A stretch of 64,000 nt of DNA. It comes from Dastarcus helophoroides (Eukaryota > Arthropoda > Insecta > Coleoptera > Bothrideridae). This document shows, one piece after another, positions 1 to 13,600 of the stretch (positions are counted from its first letter, which is position 1; each line of letters begins with the position of its first letter). Both the position numbers and the translations under genes were made by a program. Under the pieces are notes generated by a model. The model saw nothing but the letters and a program-made list of their open reading frames with translations. It was not told the origin of the DNA and ran no database searches. The stretch spans positions 44,690,059-44,754,058 of the forward strand of contig CM053327.1 in the NCBI GenBank assembly GCA_028583605.1, written 5' to 3'.

Positions 1-1560
1 CTGATTTTTACTGTTTCGACTGTATTTTCCAGAACTGTCGATTAAAAGGATGAAATTAAAAATATAAACGAAAATAAAAAAGACCAGCCACAATTTCAAA
101 AAAAAGAACTTCTTTATTTCAAAAAAGAGTTCAAATTTTCTACCCTAATTCAGTCTTGACTTTAAACCCAAATATTCGATTTTGCTCCTGGAAATGTTGC
201 TGAAAACTTCAAAATTTCTAGACAAAGTAAAATTTTTCGAAAGTTTTGTTTAATGTATTTAGCTTTTTTCGATATTTTAACTTTTTTCTTTTGAAGTTTT
301 AAATTTAAACTTGTAGGTACTGTGGTGAGTCGAGTTCTACTAAACTGTTCTATTTCCTCGTTTGTTTTAATTGAATTTTATTCAATATTTTCTTGGAAAT
401 ATTAAATCTACAAATAATGGTATCATTAAAAATTTTTGTCACAGCGTTTTGCGTGAGAAACAGATTTCTTAGCGTTCACAAATTAGATAAGGGTTATTTG
501 TTAGGCCTGGTTTGTTTCAAGCACAGATACCTAAACTGAATAAATTAACATGTTAGTTTTGAAGTACCGCTGAAAGGTAGAGTAATAAATAAGGGTAAAG
601 TGCCGATAACGTCGACCGTAGCAAATATCTCGGCAAGACCATGTGGAGAAACTTTACGTTCAAAAAACGCCCTTATAAACACGTACAATTTTAAGTTATT
701 TAAATTTCAATTATCGAAGTAAAACTTGTAAGATAAGGGGATGGTATCATTCAAAAGGGGTTTGCAGTTTGATCGGCACTTTTAGAATCCTTTTCAAAAT
801 TTATTTAAGGATTAATTTGGATTAGAAATATAAATTAGTAGAAATTCTGCATTCTCATGCCCTCTAGCGAGATGCAGAGGATATCTTTCGGTCCCCAGAA
901 GTTAAGGGTAGGGGAAGAAAAACTTAAAGCACCGTAAAGTTAAAAGTAGTCAAGAACTGAAGTTCGATGGAATTAGTTTAAAAAGTATAGTCAAGTGCCA
1001 AACTTCGAGGAAATTAGTTTAGACATTATGTTCAACTTCCGGACTTATAAAAACGAATACGAAATACGGGAGTTTAAAAAAAATAAAAATTACTTCTGTT
1101 TGTGCTAATTAACGTAAATGGACAAAAAAAAACAATTTCTATTTCTGTTCAACGTGAAGTTCGAGTGCTATTTATGTGATGTTTGCTACGGGATAAATAG
1201 GCAACTAAATTTTAAATTGTCCCATGATTTTATTTGAGGGTTTTTCGCTCTTATATGATTTAATTAAATTTTCCTAAAATTTGAGAAATACTTGTTCCTA
1301 ATTTTGATCAATATGGGGTTGGGGGGCGTACAAAAAAAAAGAGAAAGGAATTTAAAAAAATTCCACAACAAACCGAATGAATGAGAAAGTCGTTGTTAGA
1401 AAATTATTATTGGGCCAAGAACCCTACCGCTGACTGGTGCAACTACCAGTCTCAGTTACAAAAACAAAAAGAGAAAAAAAAAACAAACACAAAGAGAATA
1501 GAATAAAAAGACGAAAACAAATAAAGCAAATTTGCTTCAAAAATCTTCTAATTTCTTAAG
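1..1560. other. AT-rich stretch without a recognisable gene
   Basis: I see no exon-like reading frame, RNA gene or clear repeat boundary here. The sequence is AT-rich with poly-A runs. If CEP290 continues beyond its last visible exon, this is probably still inside that gene's next intron, but nothing in the sequence proves it. Confidence 0.5.
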
Positions 1561-2590
1561 GTCGTTCTTCGATGTTCTGCTGTTGGAAGCTGAGTTTCCA
1601 GGGGTTCAAAAAAAAAGGATAACACCCATCACCGCAGGCTCGGTAACTGACAGCAGGCATCTATATTAGGATTTGCTGATGATGTACTGTAAGTTCTCGA
1701 AACGTGAAAAACAAGGAAAACCGGAACCGGTGTTGTAAGAAGGTTGTCTGAAGAACTTTCCAGACATAGACAAAGTCCCAACACATGTGAACCCCTGGGT
1801 GTGCTCCGCGGGAACGTACGCCTTAACACCCTAGAAGGAGTAGTAACCTCTTCTGGTTCTTGTTCTGGTGTACTCGCCCGGTCTGCCTTATCCGTGGGTC
1901 CCCTCATCGGTTACACGTCCAAAAAAAAAAGGACCCCCTATATAGGCCACGGAGAATTACAACACCGCGCGTCGCGATCGGGAAGCTTTTGCAAAATTAC
2001 TAATTTATAGCCGCATGCCTAGATTTACTGTCAACATAAATTTACTAACGTAGGCGGACAAGCAGTATCAGCATCAGCTCTCGTTAGGGAGATGTTTTGA
2101 CGAAAGAAATGAGAACTTCTTGCCAGTTTCTAACTTTAATTTAAATGTTTTTTTTTGTGCTAAGTCAAGCTTAGCCACTTTCTAAGCCAGAAGACGCCCC
2201 TTCTATTAGAACAGTAGCCGTAGAAGTAGATGTAGTGTTGGAAGGGAAATTCGGCTCAGAAAGTTTCTATGAAATTTGAACAATATTTCTAGCCTATTTT
2301 ATGACACTGGTTTGAGTTCGAGTGATTGAGTTTGGTACGAGAAAACAAAAAAAAACAAACAAGGGAACAAGTTAACAAAGGAAAGAAAGAAAGAGTGAGA
2401 GAACGAGAAATGAGTAAGATTGAATCAACATTGAAAGAATTTGATTTATTACGATAAATCACAACTTCACTTCCAAGCTTGAGCTCCATTTTCTCGCAGC
2501 ATTATCCTTTGGATATTGTTAGCTCAAAGCTTTAACAGGAAACTGTATGCTATGTGAAGTATGCTTGAATTAAGAAGCGACAAAAACACA
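1561..2590. other. less AT-rich unassigned stretch
   Basis: Positions about 1620-1990 are visibly richer in G and C than the flanks and carry short open frames on both strands, none longer than about 90 codons and none recognised. Composition differs from the neighbours, which suggests an old insertion. The rest up to 2590 is featureless AT-rich DNA. Confidence 0.35.
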
Positions 2591-2591
2591 A

Positions 2592-3245
2592 AGAATTGGG
2601 AAAAAAACAGACACCTGAAAATAGTTTGAGAACCTCTGTGTACAAACTAATCAGCGAACACCCACCGATAATCAGGTACAAAGTTAGCTGCATTTGGTTT
2701 GAAAACCTTCGAGTACAAACTAAATGGCCCAGCTGGGGAAAATATTGCGATTATTAGGGTTAAAATAAACTTTGGGAAATTAATAACCGACGCACCATAT
2801 ACGAGCGAAAGAGTTAGACAAAGAATGTCAGATTATTTGTGCTTAATGAATTCTTTAAATTTCTAAAGAAATATTTCTCTCAGATCTGTGTCCAGCAAAT
2901 TTAAACAAGTTGAAACAAACAGGCTCACTTTATTTTGTTGTATTATGCTTAAGAACACTTGAAAATCACAAACTTGAAATTTTGTTGATTTATTTTTTGA
3001 CCAATTGTAATAAACGTTGAGGTCAATTGTTGTTTGAATTTGATAACACTTCCCTGTCGACTCTACGAGCTGGGGTTACAATTTATTGGAATAAAATAAT
3101 TTTAAACACAACGTAGACAAACTGGGTCCGAAAATCGAAAGTAAATTATTCTTCGAAAATTTTTAAAGATGAGCAAAGTTCTACAATTTGAAAAACTATA
3201 TACAATCACTGGTTATGGTCGCAAACAAACGCCTGGTCGCTCACC
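2592..3245 (+). repeat. eroded copy of a 768-bp TIR element
   Basis: This stretch matches positions about 47940-48620 over roughly 640 bases with few changes. Shared landmarks are CAGACACCTGAAAATAG and GGCCCAGCTGGGGAAA. The better copy at 47855-48622 is bounded by about 70-bp terminal inverted repeats. Here the left terminal repeat is missing and the right one is degraded (ends near CACCACAGTAC). A conserved open frame seen in the other copy is cut short here by a stop. Confidence 0.7.
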
Positions 3246-4436
3246 ACAGTACTTTTCATTATTAATTTTTCTAAAATTTTAACTTTAAACAAATTTTAGT
3301 TTTTCTCTCTCTCTTTCTCTAGCAACCTCTTAATCCTTTTTATCGACATGTTGACTTTTATTTTTTAATTAAAGACATTTTTCTCGAAATTATGAGTTGA
3401 GACTTGAACTATAAGAAACTGACAAATATAAATTTAAATTTGGAATAGTTTTTTAATCTTTCTTTTTCGCGGACAAGATTCGTATTTCAATTTTTGAAGA
3501 TAACCAAGGACCAGTCCGTTCCACCAAAAAAATTTTAAAAAATAGATATTTTTAACGAAGGTCGATAATTTGAAAACGATTTTCAAAAAAGCCCAGCTTT
3601 TGAAGGAAGTTGAAATTGTTATGAAAATCGAAATTTTCAAGAGATTTTAAAAAACTCGGAAATTTAAAAGAACGCCTTACGAAGGTTCAGATTCTTCATG
3701 GTAGACCCTTATTGACCGGAAATATTATGTTTTTTTTTTCAATTTATTTAACATTTCTTCGGCCCAGTTTGGAAATGTTAGATAAATTGAAAAAAAAAAG
3801 GTTCAGATGTTCAAATAGAATTTTTTTAAACCTATATTTTCAACAAATCAAAATATAAGGAGAGAGTCGAAGTTTGAAAAAATAGAAAACTTTTCAAATA
3901 TTCTACTTTTAGAAAGGCGCCATTTTAAAAAAAAACTCCATATTTTCAAAAAAATCGAAGCTTCGAGGTTGAAGACAAATATTTTAAAATTCGTAATGTT
4001 TTAATAAAGTCGAGATTTTTAGCGAAAGTCGAAGCTTTGAAATAAATCAGAATTTTTAATAGATAGAATTTTCAAAAGAGAAGAAATTTTGAAGGCAGCT
4101 GAAATTGTCATAGAAATGAAGCTTTTTAAAAAAAACTCAACGATATTTCCAAAAAATTCAAAATTTCCGAAAAAGAGCCGATTTTATTTATTATCAAAAG
4201 GTCCTAATTTTTAGAAAATGAAGAAATTTTGAAAAAGTCAGAGATTTAAAAAAAAAGTTATGATTTTCAGCAAAAATCCAAATTTTCAAATAAAGAATAA
4301 TTTAAAACTAGTTTTTGAAAAGACGAAAAGTTCACGAAGTTAAAATATCAAGAAAGGGTGAAATTTTGAAAAAATATAGACATTTTCAAATATTCATTCA
4401 TATTTTGAAAGTCGTCGTTTTGAAAATAAAGTCCAA
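3246..4436. other. degenerate AAATTTCGA-type intronic or intergenic DNA
   Basis: This is low-complexity AT-rich DNA made of drifting runs such as GAAATTTT and TCGAAA. Positions about 3444-3528 contain the tail of the ACGCGU hammerhead repeat family (reads GATAACCAAGGACCAGTCC), without its ribozyme part. I see no gene. Confidence 0.5.
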
Positions 4437-6630
4437 AAGATACAACAGAGGAAATTTTTTCATTTTAAACTCGAAATTTTAGAAGAAGAAAAGAAATCTT
4501 TCGAGAAATTTCCAGATAAAAGTCCAAATTTCAAGAAAAAGTTGAAAATGTTAAGAAAAAAATCATATTTTGGAAGATTTAGAAAGTCTGCAGCAGGAAT
4601 TTAAATTTGGGATTTCGAAACAAAATCGAAATACTAAAATCAAAGTGGATTTTAAAGGAAAAAAATTTACGAAAAATCGAAAATGTGATTAATAACTTTA
4701 AAAAATAGAGGTATCAAATTAGGACAAGAAAATTGAAAGTCAAAGAACGAATTTTTTAATAAAAGATTCCAAAAAAATTTATAGAAAAACTCGAATTCGC
4801 AAAAAAATTGTAAGGAAAACCGAGTTTCTCTAGCTTCAATGAAAAACATGCTACTACTTTATTCCAAAGATACAACAGAGGAATTTTTTCATTTTGAACT
4901 CGAAATTTTAGAAGAAGAAAAGAAATCTTTCGAGAAATTTCCAGATAAAAGTCCAAATTTCAAGAAAAAGTTGAAAATTTTGAGAAAAAATCATATTTTG
5001 GAATTTTTGGAAGATTTAGAAAGTCTGCAGCAGGAATTTAAATTTGGGATTTCGAAACAAAATCGAAATACTAAAATCAAAGTGGAATTTGAAGGAAAAA
5101 AATTTACGAAAAATCGAAAATGTGATTAATAACTTCAAAAAATAGAGGTGTCAAATTAGGACAAGAAAATTGAAAGTCAAAGAACGAATTTTTTAATAAA
5201 AGATTCCAAAAAAATTTGTAGAAAAACTCGAATTCGTAAAAAAATTGTGAGGAAAACCGAGTTTCTCTAGTTTCAATGAACAACATGCTACTACTTTATT
5301 CCAAAGATACAACAGAGGCAATTTTTTCATTTTAAACTCGAAATTTTAGAAGAAGAAAAGAAATCTTTCGAGAAATTTCCAGATAAAAGTCCAAATTTCA
5401 AGAAAAAGTTGAAAATGTTAAGAAAAAATCATATTTTGGAATTTTTGGAAGATTTAGAAAGTCTGCAGCAGGAATTTAAATTTGGGATTTCGAAACAAAA
5501 TCGAAATACTAAAATCAAAGTGGAATTTGAAGGAAAAAAAATTACGAAAAATCGAAAATGTGATTAATAACTTCAAAAAATAGAGGAATCAAATTAGGAA
5601 AAGAAAATTGAAAGTCAAAGAACGAATTTTTTAATAAGATTCCAAAAAAATTTGTAGAAAAACTCGAATTCGTAAAAAAATTGTGAGGAAAACCGAGTTT
5701 CTCTAGTTTCAATGAAAAACATGCTACTACTTTATTCCAAAGATACAACAGAGGCAATTTTTTCATTTTAAACTCGAAATTTTAGAAGAAGAAAAGAAAT
5801 CTTTCGAGAAATTTCCAGATAAAAGTCCAAATTTCAAGAAAAAGTTGAAAATTTTGAGAAAAAATTATATTTTGAAATTTTTGGAAGATTTAGAAAGTCT
5901 GCAGCAGGAATTTAAATTTGGGATTTTGAAAAAAAATGGAAATACTAAAATCAAAGTGGAATTTGAAGGAAAAAAATTTACGAAAAATCGAAAATGTAAT
6001 TAATAACTTCAAAAAATAGAGGCATCAAATTAGGAAAAGAAAATTGAAAGCCAAAGAACGAATTTTTTAATAAAAGATTCCAAAAAAATTTGTAGAAAAA
6101 CTCGAATTCGCAAAAAAATTGTAAGGAAAACAGAGTTTCTCTAGCTTCAATGAAAAACATGCTACTACTTTATTCCAAAGATACAACAGAGGCAATTTTT
6201 TCATTTTAAACTCGAAATTTTAGAAGAAGAAAAGAAATCTTTCGAGAAATTTCCAGATAAAAGTCCAAATTTAAAAAAAAGTTGAAAATGTTAAGAAAAA
6301 ATCATATTTTGGAATTTTTGGAAGATTTAGAAAGTCTGCAGCAGGAATTTAAATTTGGGATTTCGAAACAAAATCGAAATACTAAAATTAAAGTGGAATT
6401 TGAAGGAAAAAAATTTACGAAAAATCGAAAATGTGATTAATAACTTTAAAAAATAGAGGTATCAAATTAGGAAAAGAGAATTGAAAGTCAAAGAAAGAAT
6501 TCTTTAAAAACAGATTCCAGAAAATGTCTAGAAAAACTCGAGTTTGCAAAAAAATTGTAAGGAAAACCGAGTTTCTCTAATTTCGAGTAATTTCCAGATA
6601 AAAGTCCAAATTTCAAGAAAATATTGATAA
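4437..6630. repeat. tandem array of about 436-bp units
   Basis: Five near-identical units follow head to tail. The landmark TACAACAGAGG occurs at 4441, 4871, 5308, 5744 and 6182, giving periods of 430, 437, 436 and 438. A final partial unit fades near 6630. Units differ by small indels and scattered substitutions. Short open frames on both strands recur once per unit and have no homology I recognise, so they are by-products of the repeat. It lies 1 kb downstream of the last visible CEP290 exon. Confidence 0.9.
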
Positions 6631-6948
6631 GAGATTAAAGTTAAAACTTAAAATTTTCATTTGGGTTGAAAATGTGAAAATTGTGTGCTTCTAATCTAAT
6701 CTAATCAGAAATAAGAGATGAAGACGAGATGAAAGTTGCATGGAATTGTGTGTACAATTTCAAAATAAAAATTGAAATTTCAAAAAAAATTCCAATCTTA
6801 AGTATAAAATAAAAAATATTTTAAGTATATAAATTCGACGAACCGAAATAAACCGATATTATTTTTCGGTTTCGTTCCGTCGAAAATAACGTTTTTTTCC
6901 GGTTTCGGTTCGAAGCCCTGGCACAAACCATAGACTTGAACATTTATT

Positions 6949-7640
6949 AGATTTGAAGTTTGGAAACCAAAGATCGGTTTCGATCTTGTTAGATTTCGCC
7001 ATTTTGTACATCCAACTCGAATGCCAACAAATGTTCGGGCAAGTCCGTTGATGCTATAGTACCTTTATAGCATCAACGGACGTCGCCCGTGTTATTCTTG
7101 ATACTACCGCCACCAATTGGTCGATAGACAAACTATTGGCAACGTCAACAACGTCATATGCAAATAGAATGTAGCCTGGTCATGCAGCTTGGCATGCAGC
7201 CCTCTAGTCGTGCGTATAGGCGTTGATTTATTCAATCAACGGTATAGGTAGCGCTGAACTACCAACCGTTGAAACACTGCCACCTAGCGAAGCGGTTGCT
7301 CTCTAGGAAAGTTCCCAGAAGAAAAGGATTCTAATGCACAGACCAATAGGTTTGAACATTTATTAGATTCGAAGTTGGTGGAAACCAAATACCGGTTGTT
7401 CTCTAGGAAAGTCCCAGAAGACAAGGATTCTAATGCATAGAGCAATAGGTTTGAATATTTATTAGATTCGAAGTTTTGCAACCAAATACCGGTTGCTCTC
7501 TAGGAAAGTCCCAGAAGACGAGCATTCTAATGCACAGGCCAATAAATTTGTGGTCTTCGGCTTCCAAATTTCGAATATATCTTCAAACCTATTGGTCCGT
7601 TCATCAGAATCTACCACGATCAAAATAAACCACGAACTGC
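6949..7640 (-). repeat. repeat family with ACCGGU-type hammerhead, tandem part
   Basis: On the minus strand this block carries three to four copies of a unit of about 105 bp. Shared words are AACCGGTATTTGGTT, TTCGAATCTAATAAATG and GCATTAGAATCC. The same family is at 33880-34340 on the plus strand. Positions 6966-7008 (minus) correspond to the hammerhead core of the other copy, but here CUGANGA is mutated to AUGGCGA and the ACCGGU box is broken, so this copy should be inactive. The block abuts the donor of CEP290 exon 7. Confidence 0.7.
7043..7081. other. perfect 16-bp hairpin with 7-nt loop
   Basis: Positions 7043-7058 and 7066-7081 are exact reverse complements (arm starts GTCCGTTGATGC), separated by GTACCTT. 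It sits inside the ACCGGU hammerhead repeat block and is probably a structural part of that element, not a host microRNA. Confidence 0.75.
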
Positions 7641-7647
7641 GACCTAC

Positions 7648-10600
7648 ATCTTCGGTTTTCTCCTGGGCTACTTTTTCAGCATGCTGCAGTTCGTCTTGCA
7701 GCTCTTGACAACGTTGATGGCCGGCTTTCAGCTGCTTCTTTAAGTTTTTCTTTTCCGAAATCAACGAGGATATTTTCTCCGCATCTAAATCTTTCTCTTT
7801 CCTCAATTTATCGAGAACGTGAGCATTCTCTTCCATGTCTTTGGTGGCGCCCTGCAGTTGACTTTGAATTTCTAAAAGCTGCTTCTCTCGCTCGTAAAGT
7901 GCTCTGCTTAGTGCCGGTACGCTGGTCTCTTCGTCTTTGATGTTCGATATGTTGGACAGAGATGAAGAGTGTTGGCTCCCTGTTGGCGATCGCGACTTCA
8001 GCTTTTTTATTTCAATCTCTTTGCTTTCTAATATTTTCTGAAAATGAATAAAAGCAGGTTTGGTTTGCCTTAATTTTTTGGATTAAAATATTACTTTCCA
8101 TTCTTCAATTCTGGCGTTAACTTCTTCGGTAAAGTCCACCAGTTGCTTTTCGGCTGTTTGTTTCTGATTTTGACAATCCTGTAAATCGTCTTTCAAAATA
8201 TCGCAATCTAACTTCAATTTTTCAACCAGCTCTGAAATATTAGTATGGGCATTAAAAAATGGAGTCAGTGGTAGACGAAAAATGATACGAATGCACGCTA
8301 AAATTAAACCAATTTCATAATTCGATTTTAATTTGAAGGGTATTTTCTTAGCTCATGTATTTAACACGATTAGAAGTATAAACAAATACAAATTTCATAA
8401 CTTAAAAAACCCAAAAATTACAATAGCGCCTTTGAAAAACGGGGAAACTAGTCAAGAACGACCATCAAATGCGAGTTTCATTCGATTTCTAAACCAGAGT
8501 CGCTTCAAATTAATTCGTTGCATGTGGTGCACATGATGCGGTATCTGCTTAATACGCACTGATATTATTAGTGAAATTAGTGTTGTTTAAGTGCTTGCAA
8601 TTAAAATTTGTTTATACCAAACCCATCTCTTAATAACACTGTTAGTGAAAATGATAATTACTATCCTGTCAGTTGAAAATTTCGCTCTTTGCAACAATTG
8701 CATGGCAAAGACAATATTTGCGATTTAATCAGTTTATTTATTGATATACACATCAGGAAAGTCAAACACTGTCCATAGGGAGAATGTTAATGAGAGATTT
8801 AACATTGAGAGCTAATAGTGGGATAGATGGGCGGTGCCTTGTATTCTCCTACACCGGTGTAAACAATTCAATGCAGAGCGCAGCGATCAGTGCTGGTGGA
8901 GATTTCAGTAGTACATCATAGCTTCTAACGTGTTTTGTTACGGGATTACTACTGGCAGGCAACAATTTTATTAACATGTTTTTTGTTCTTTTAGTCCTTT
9001 GCTTTAATCAACGTCTGAGGTAAAATAAAACTGATATTCTTTGATAACCGAAATAAATAAACGAGATTTCTTAAACGAAATCAATAATAATTCTAATAAA
9101 AAATATAACGTAATAACTCTTTAAACATTACAATATAAGGAGCTCAAATAGGCCACCAAATTGTGCTAAACAATATTCCAGTTTATTGCAAAACTCTCGA
9201 TGAGTTTTTTGTAACATCTAAACTGGAAGATACGAGCATGCTGCTCCAAAGCAGGGGAATACGTTCAGCGGCCGTAGATAAGTATGGAAGGGACAATTCT
9301 TAGCGTTTTACATGGACAATGAAAATTTTTCCTTATCTGTATGTTAATCTTCTAAGCAAAAACTTATCGCGTGAGTGATAATCTTCCTTTGTACACTATA
9401 ACCTTATCCGCGGTCATTCTTGTTTGTCAATTCTGTCAGTCACGATTGGCCCCCTCGGTGTGAAGAATTGTATCCCTGTTATTTCCTCCCCTTACTACAT
9501 TAATATATTACTAATATTTAAATAACTTATTTTCAATTCTATTTGGCTCTGTTTTACGTACAAGTTTTATTGTTATATTATTAACATGCCAGCCTCGTGT
9601 CTTGCATGTAATGCTGCAGTAACTCCAACAACCCAATCGTTAAAATATCTGCAAAAGATATTCACATGCCAAATGTCTAACTTCTGAAGTTAGCCTCATC
9701 CTTCAAGAAAAAATAAATTGGGCTTGTCCGAAATGCACTAAACCTGAAAGCTCTGATCGACCATTATCCGCTGCTTTTATAGAAAATTTATTAAAAAACC
9801 AGTTTGAGCTATTAAAAAGTGACTTAAAAAACCGAAGTAAGACAAACTATGCAGGACGAGTTAAAATTGTTGTATGATCGAATTGATAAATTAGAGATTG
9901 AACTGAAGCTTTCAAAAAGGGAAATTGATACATTAAAGGAAGCGCAACCCATCGCCACCAGAAATGAGTCTTCCCTCGAGTTTGGGGACGTGATGCGGGA
10001 ATTTACAGAAAGACGAAAACGGGCTAAGAATATCATCATCTTTAACGCAGGGAATTTCGAAGCGGGAAAGCTTAATTCGTGACAGGCGCATGGTATCGGA
10101 TATATTAAGAGTTATTAATCCTATTAACGCTGAAGAATTGGAAATACAAAGACTTGGTCGTGCCGTAGAAACCAATGCATCTAGGCCCCTAAGAGTTATA
10201 CTGGCTTTTGATGCCTCAAAAACTATTAAATTGGCGAAGAATTTGAGAAGCCATGAGCAATATAAACGGATTAGACTTTCATGTGACAAAACCATAAAAC
10301 AACAAAATGCATACAAAGCATTAAAAAACGAATTAAATACAAGAACAGCTAATGGAGAAGTTAATCTTAGGATTGTTTACAACCAGGGCGTTCCAAGGAT
10401 TACCAACGGAAAGGCTTTAAACTAAATCCCCCCGATTACGAAATAATTTCCCTCCACACATACTACCAAAATGTGAGAGGTTTACGATCCAAAATTCTTT
10501 TGTTTTATAACAATTTATCATTATGTAATTATGAAATAGATGCATTAACTGAAACGTGGCTTAACTCAGATATACAATGCTATGAGTTGTTTCCTAATAA

Positions 10601-13600
10601 TTTCACAGTGTTTCGTAGGGACAGAGAGTATAGTTTTCTCAATGTGGCTAGAGGAGGTGGTGTCCTCGCAATTTCTGATAAATTTCAAACCTCTGAACTT
10701 AATTTTAATCATATAACTGAAGCAATTCCTTTAGTTGATATTTGTGGAGTCAAAGTTACTTTGCACTCTAATGTAGTGATCTTTGTCTTGGTTGTTTATA
10801 TACCTCCAACCTGTAGAGTTGCTGAGTACGAGCTATCTTTTGAATTACTTGAACACTCTAATTTTGAGTTTAACTGTGACAAACTAATGATTATTGGTGA
10901 TTTCAATATTATAAACTTTAATAACCCAAATGACAACTACTTTATGTCAATCAAGAATTTCAGGCAAATTCAGGACCTTCATCAATGCAATAATGTATTA
11001 AATTCCACCGACAGGCTATTGGACTTAGTATTATCAAGTTTTAATTGTCATGTTCTGAAATTCACATTTCCTTTAGTTCCTGAAGACGCATATCATCCTG
11101 CGCTTGACATTAATGTTACTCTATCTTGTCAACGGTTTATTAATTTTGATGTTAATCATCAAGGGTATCAAGTCCAATCATTTAATTTTAAAAAAGCGAA
11201 CTACCTACTGCTATATGATTTATTATCTAATATTAACTGGAGTATGCTGGAAATATTTAATGATGTGAACATTGCTTGCTCTACCGTCTACGAAATCCTG
11301 ACGAATACATTCGAATCTGCTATTCCGAGATATACACAGAAATCAAATTGTCGTACATGCTATCCACCATGGTTCGATTCCCATTTAATAAAGTTAATAA
11401 AATTTTAAGGCAGTTTACACAAAAATTATAAGCGTACTCGCAATTCCAATGTATATGAGAACTTTAAATATTATAGAGCTTTATGCAAAAAAATAGCTGA
11501 CCAATCTTACAAAGAATATCTCTTGAACGTCCAGAATAGCATTTCCAATGATCTTAAAAAGTTTTGGCCTTTCATTCAAATAAAGAAAGGGAGAACAAGA
11601 ATTCCTTGTGTTATGTCTTATGGTACTGCACAATTGTCCACTCCTCAAGAGATTGTGGATGGGTTTGCAACTTTTTTTTAAAAGTGTATACATACCACCC
11701 AGTAACACTCATAATTCAGATAATACGGCTACCAAATATTTCTCTCATTTTCCTGATACAGTCTCTATTTTGAATATAACTGAAGCTGAAATATTAGAGG
11801 CACTAAAACGGTCAAAGGATAAGTTTACTTCTGGACCAGATGGCATTCCCAGCTTTCTGCTGAAAGATTGTGCTAACGTATTTTCTAAACCGCTCACTAT
11901 TCTATTTAATTTGTCTCTAAAAACATCTGAATTTCCGTCGCTGTGGAATGTGTGTATTACTTCAGTGTTTAAAAAGGGTACTACAACGCAAATAAGCAAC
12001 TACAGACCAATTTCGCTACCTTGTAACTTTGCAAAGATATTTGAGTCGATTTTATACAAGCGCATACATGCATCAGTAAAAAATTTTATATCTGAGAATC
12101 AGCATGGTTTCGTCGAGAAACGATCTACTATAACAAATTTAGCTTCTTTCTCTCAGTATGAGGCTGAAATCATTGACCGTCATGGACAAGTTGATTGTGT
12201 ATACACAGACTTTCAAAAAGCCTTTGATCAAATTGATCATTTTATTCTTTTGCAAAAATTGCAACGTTATGGATTTTCAGACCGGCTGATACACTTTTTT
12301 ATGTCATACCTAACAAATTGGGAGCAATATGTCAAATATCGTAATTTTAAATCTAACACGTTCAGCCCAACATCGGGAGTTCCACAAGGCTCGAATCTCG
12401 GTCCTTTGATCTTTGTCTTATTCACCAATGATATTGTTTCTGTTATAAAATCATCCAAACTACTTTGTGCAGATGACTTAAAATTCTTTAGTTCCGTATC
12501 TTCTAATGAGGACTGTGTATTAATTCAAAAAGACATTGATGCTGTTGTTAAGTGGTGCAATGATAATCGACTTTCTTTAAATATATCTAAATGTAATGTT
12601 GTTTCCTACTCAAGAAAAATCAATATAATCAAGCATGAGTATGAAATTAATAGTGCCATTTTAAGCAGATGTGAATCCATAAGGCATCTAGGAGTTATTA
12701 TGGGTAGTAGTTTTAACTTTGCTTTGCACATTACTGAGGCACTTTCATCAGCATATAAAACATATGGCTTTCTGTGTAGAAATTGTAAGGCTTTTAAAAA
12801 CACGAAATCTTTAGCATTATTATTTCAGTCGCTAGTACTAACACGTCTTGAATATGGCTCCCTTATCTGGTTTCCAATATATAATACTCATATCACAGCG
12901 TTAGAGTCAATTCAAAGGCGTTTCCTCAAATTCTCGTGTTTCATTCAAGCTGGTGTCTACCCAGCTGGAGGCTGTGACCATAACGTTCTTTTAAATCGCT
13001 TCAATTTTATCAGTCTACAAACCACATGGAATGAGTTTCTTATAGGGACTCCTCAATAATTGTATAGATTATCCAGACTTACTTTCCAAGATTAACTTCT
13101 TGGTGCCAAGACAGAGTGCAAGATCAAAACAACTGTTCTATTGTGAGAATAGTCGTACTAACGCTATGGGCAGGTCTCCGCTAGTGATTCTCACAAAATA
13201 TGCTAACGGTATTGCGGACAGTTTTGATTTCTATTCAGACAGTCGGGCCAAATTAAGAAAAACTATCGAAGAGACGTTTAGCCACATTTCCTTATAATTA
13301 ATTTACTTTATTGATCTAATAATTAGTGTTTTCTCCGGGTAATTATTTTGTATAATTGATAATTATTTATTTTTTCTTATGATCAAGTGCATCTACTTCC
13401 ATCTATTTTTATTTTTTATTTTGTTTCTGTAATTGGGGCCTAAGCCCTGTTGAAATATAATAAACTATTATTATTGTTATTATTATTATTATTATTATTA
13501 TAATGTATTAAGAAGTTTTCTTTCTTCTTTTTTTGATATTATAACATAAACATTCGCGCGAATACATGAGGAATGGGCGTATGAAGTACGAGTAAATAGT

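Larger units (their letters stand above)
9586..13503 (+). mobile_element. Jockey/CR1-like non-LTR retrotransposon, inactive copy
   Basis: The order is ORF1, then ORF2 with an apurinic-type endonuclease and a reverse transcriptase, then a 3' tail of TTA repeats at about 13461-13503. This is the layout of the Jockey/I/CR1 group. The 5' end is not defined and I found no convincing target duplication. Several frameshifts and stops break both reading frames, so it is an old copy. It lies in CEP290 intron 5, antisense to the gene, and is followed 106 bases later by a mariner. Confidence 0.85.

Noticed and set aside
1655..1692. A translation ILGFADDVL resembling a reverse transcriptase motif C
   Set aside because: The frame is open for only about 12 codons, no other reverse transcriptase block is nearby, and the match is too short to separate from chance.
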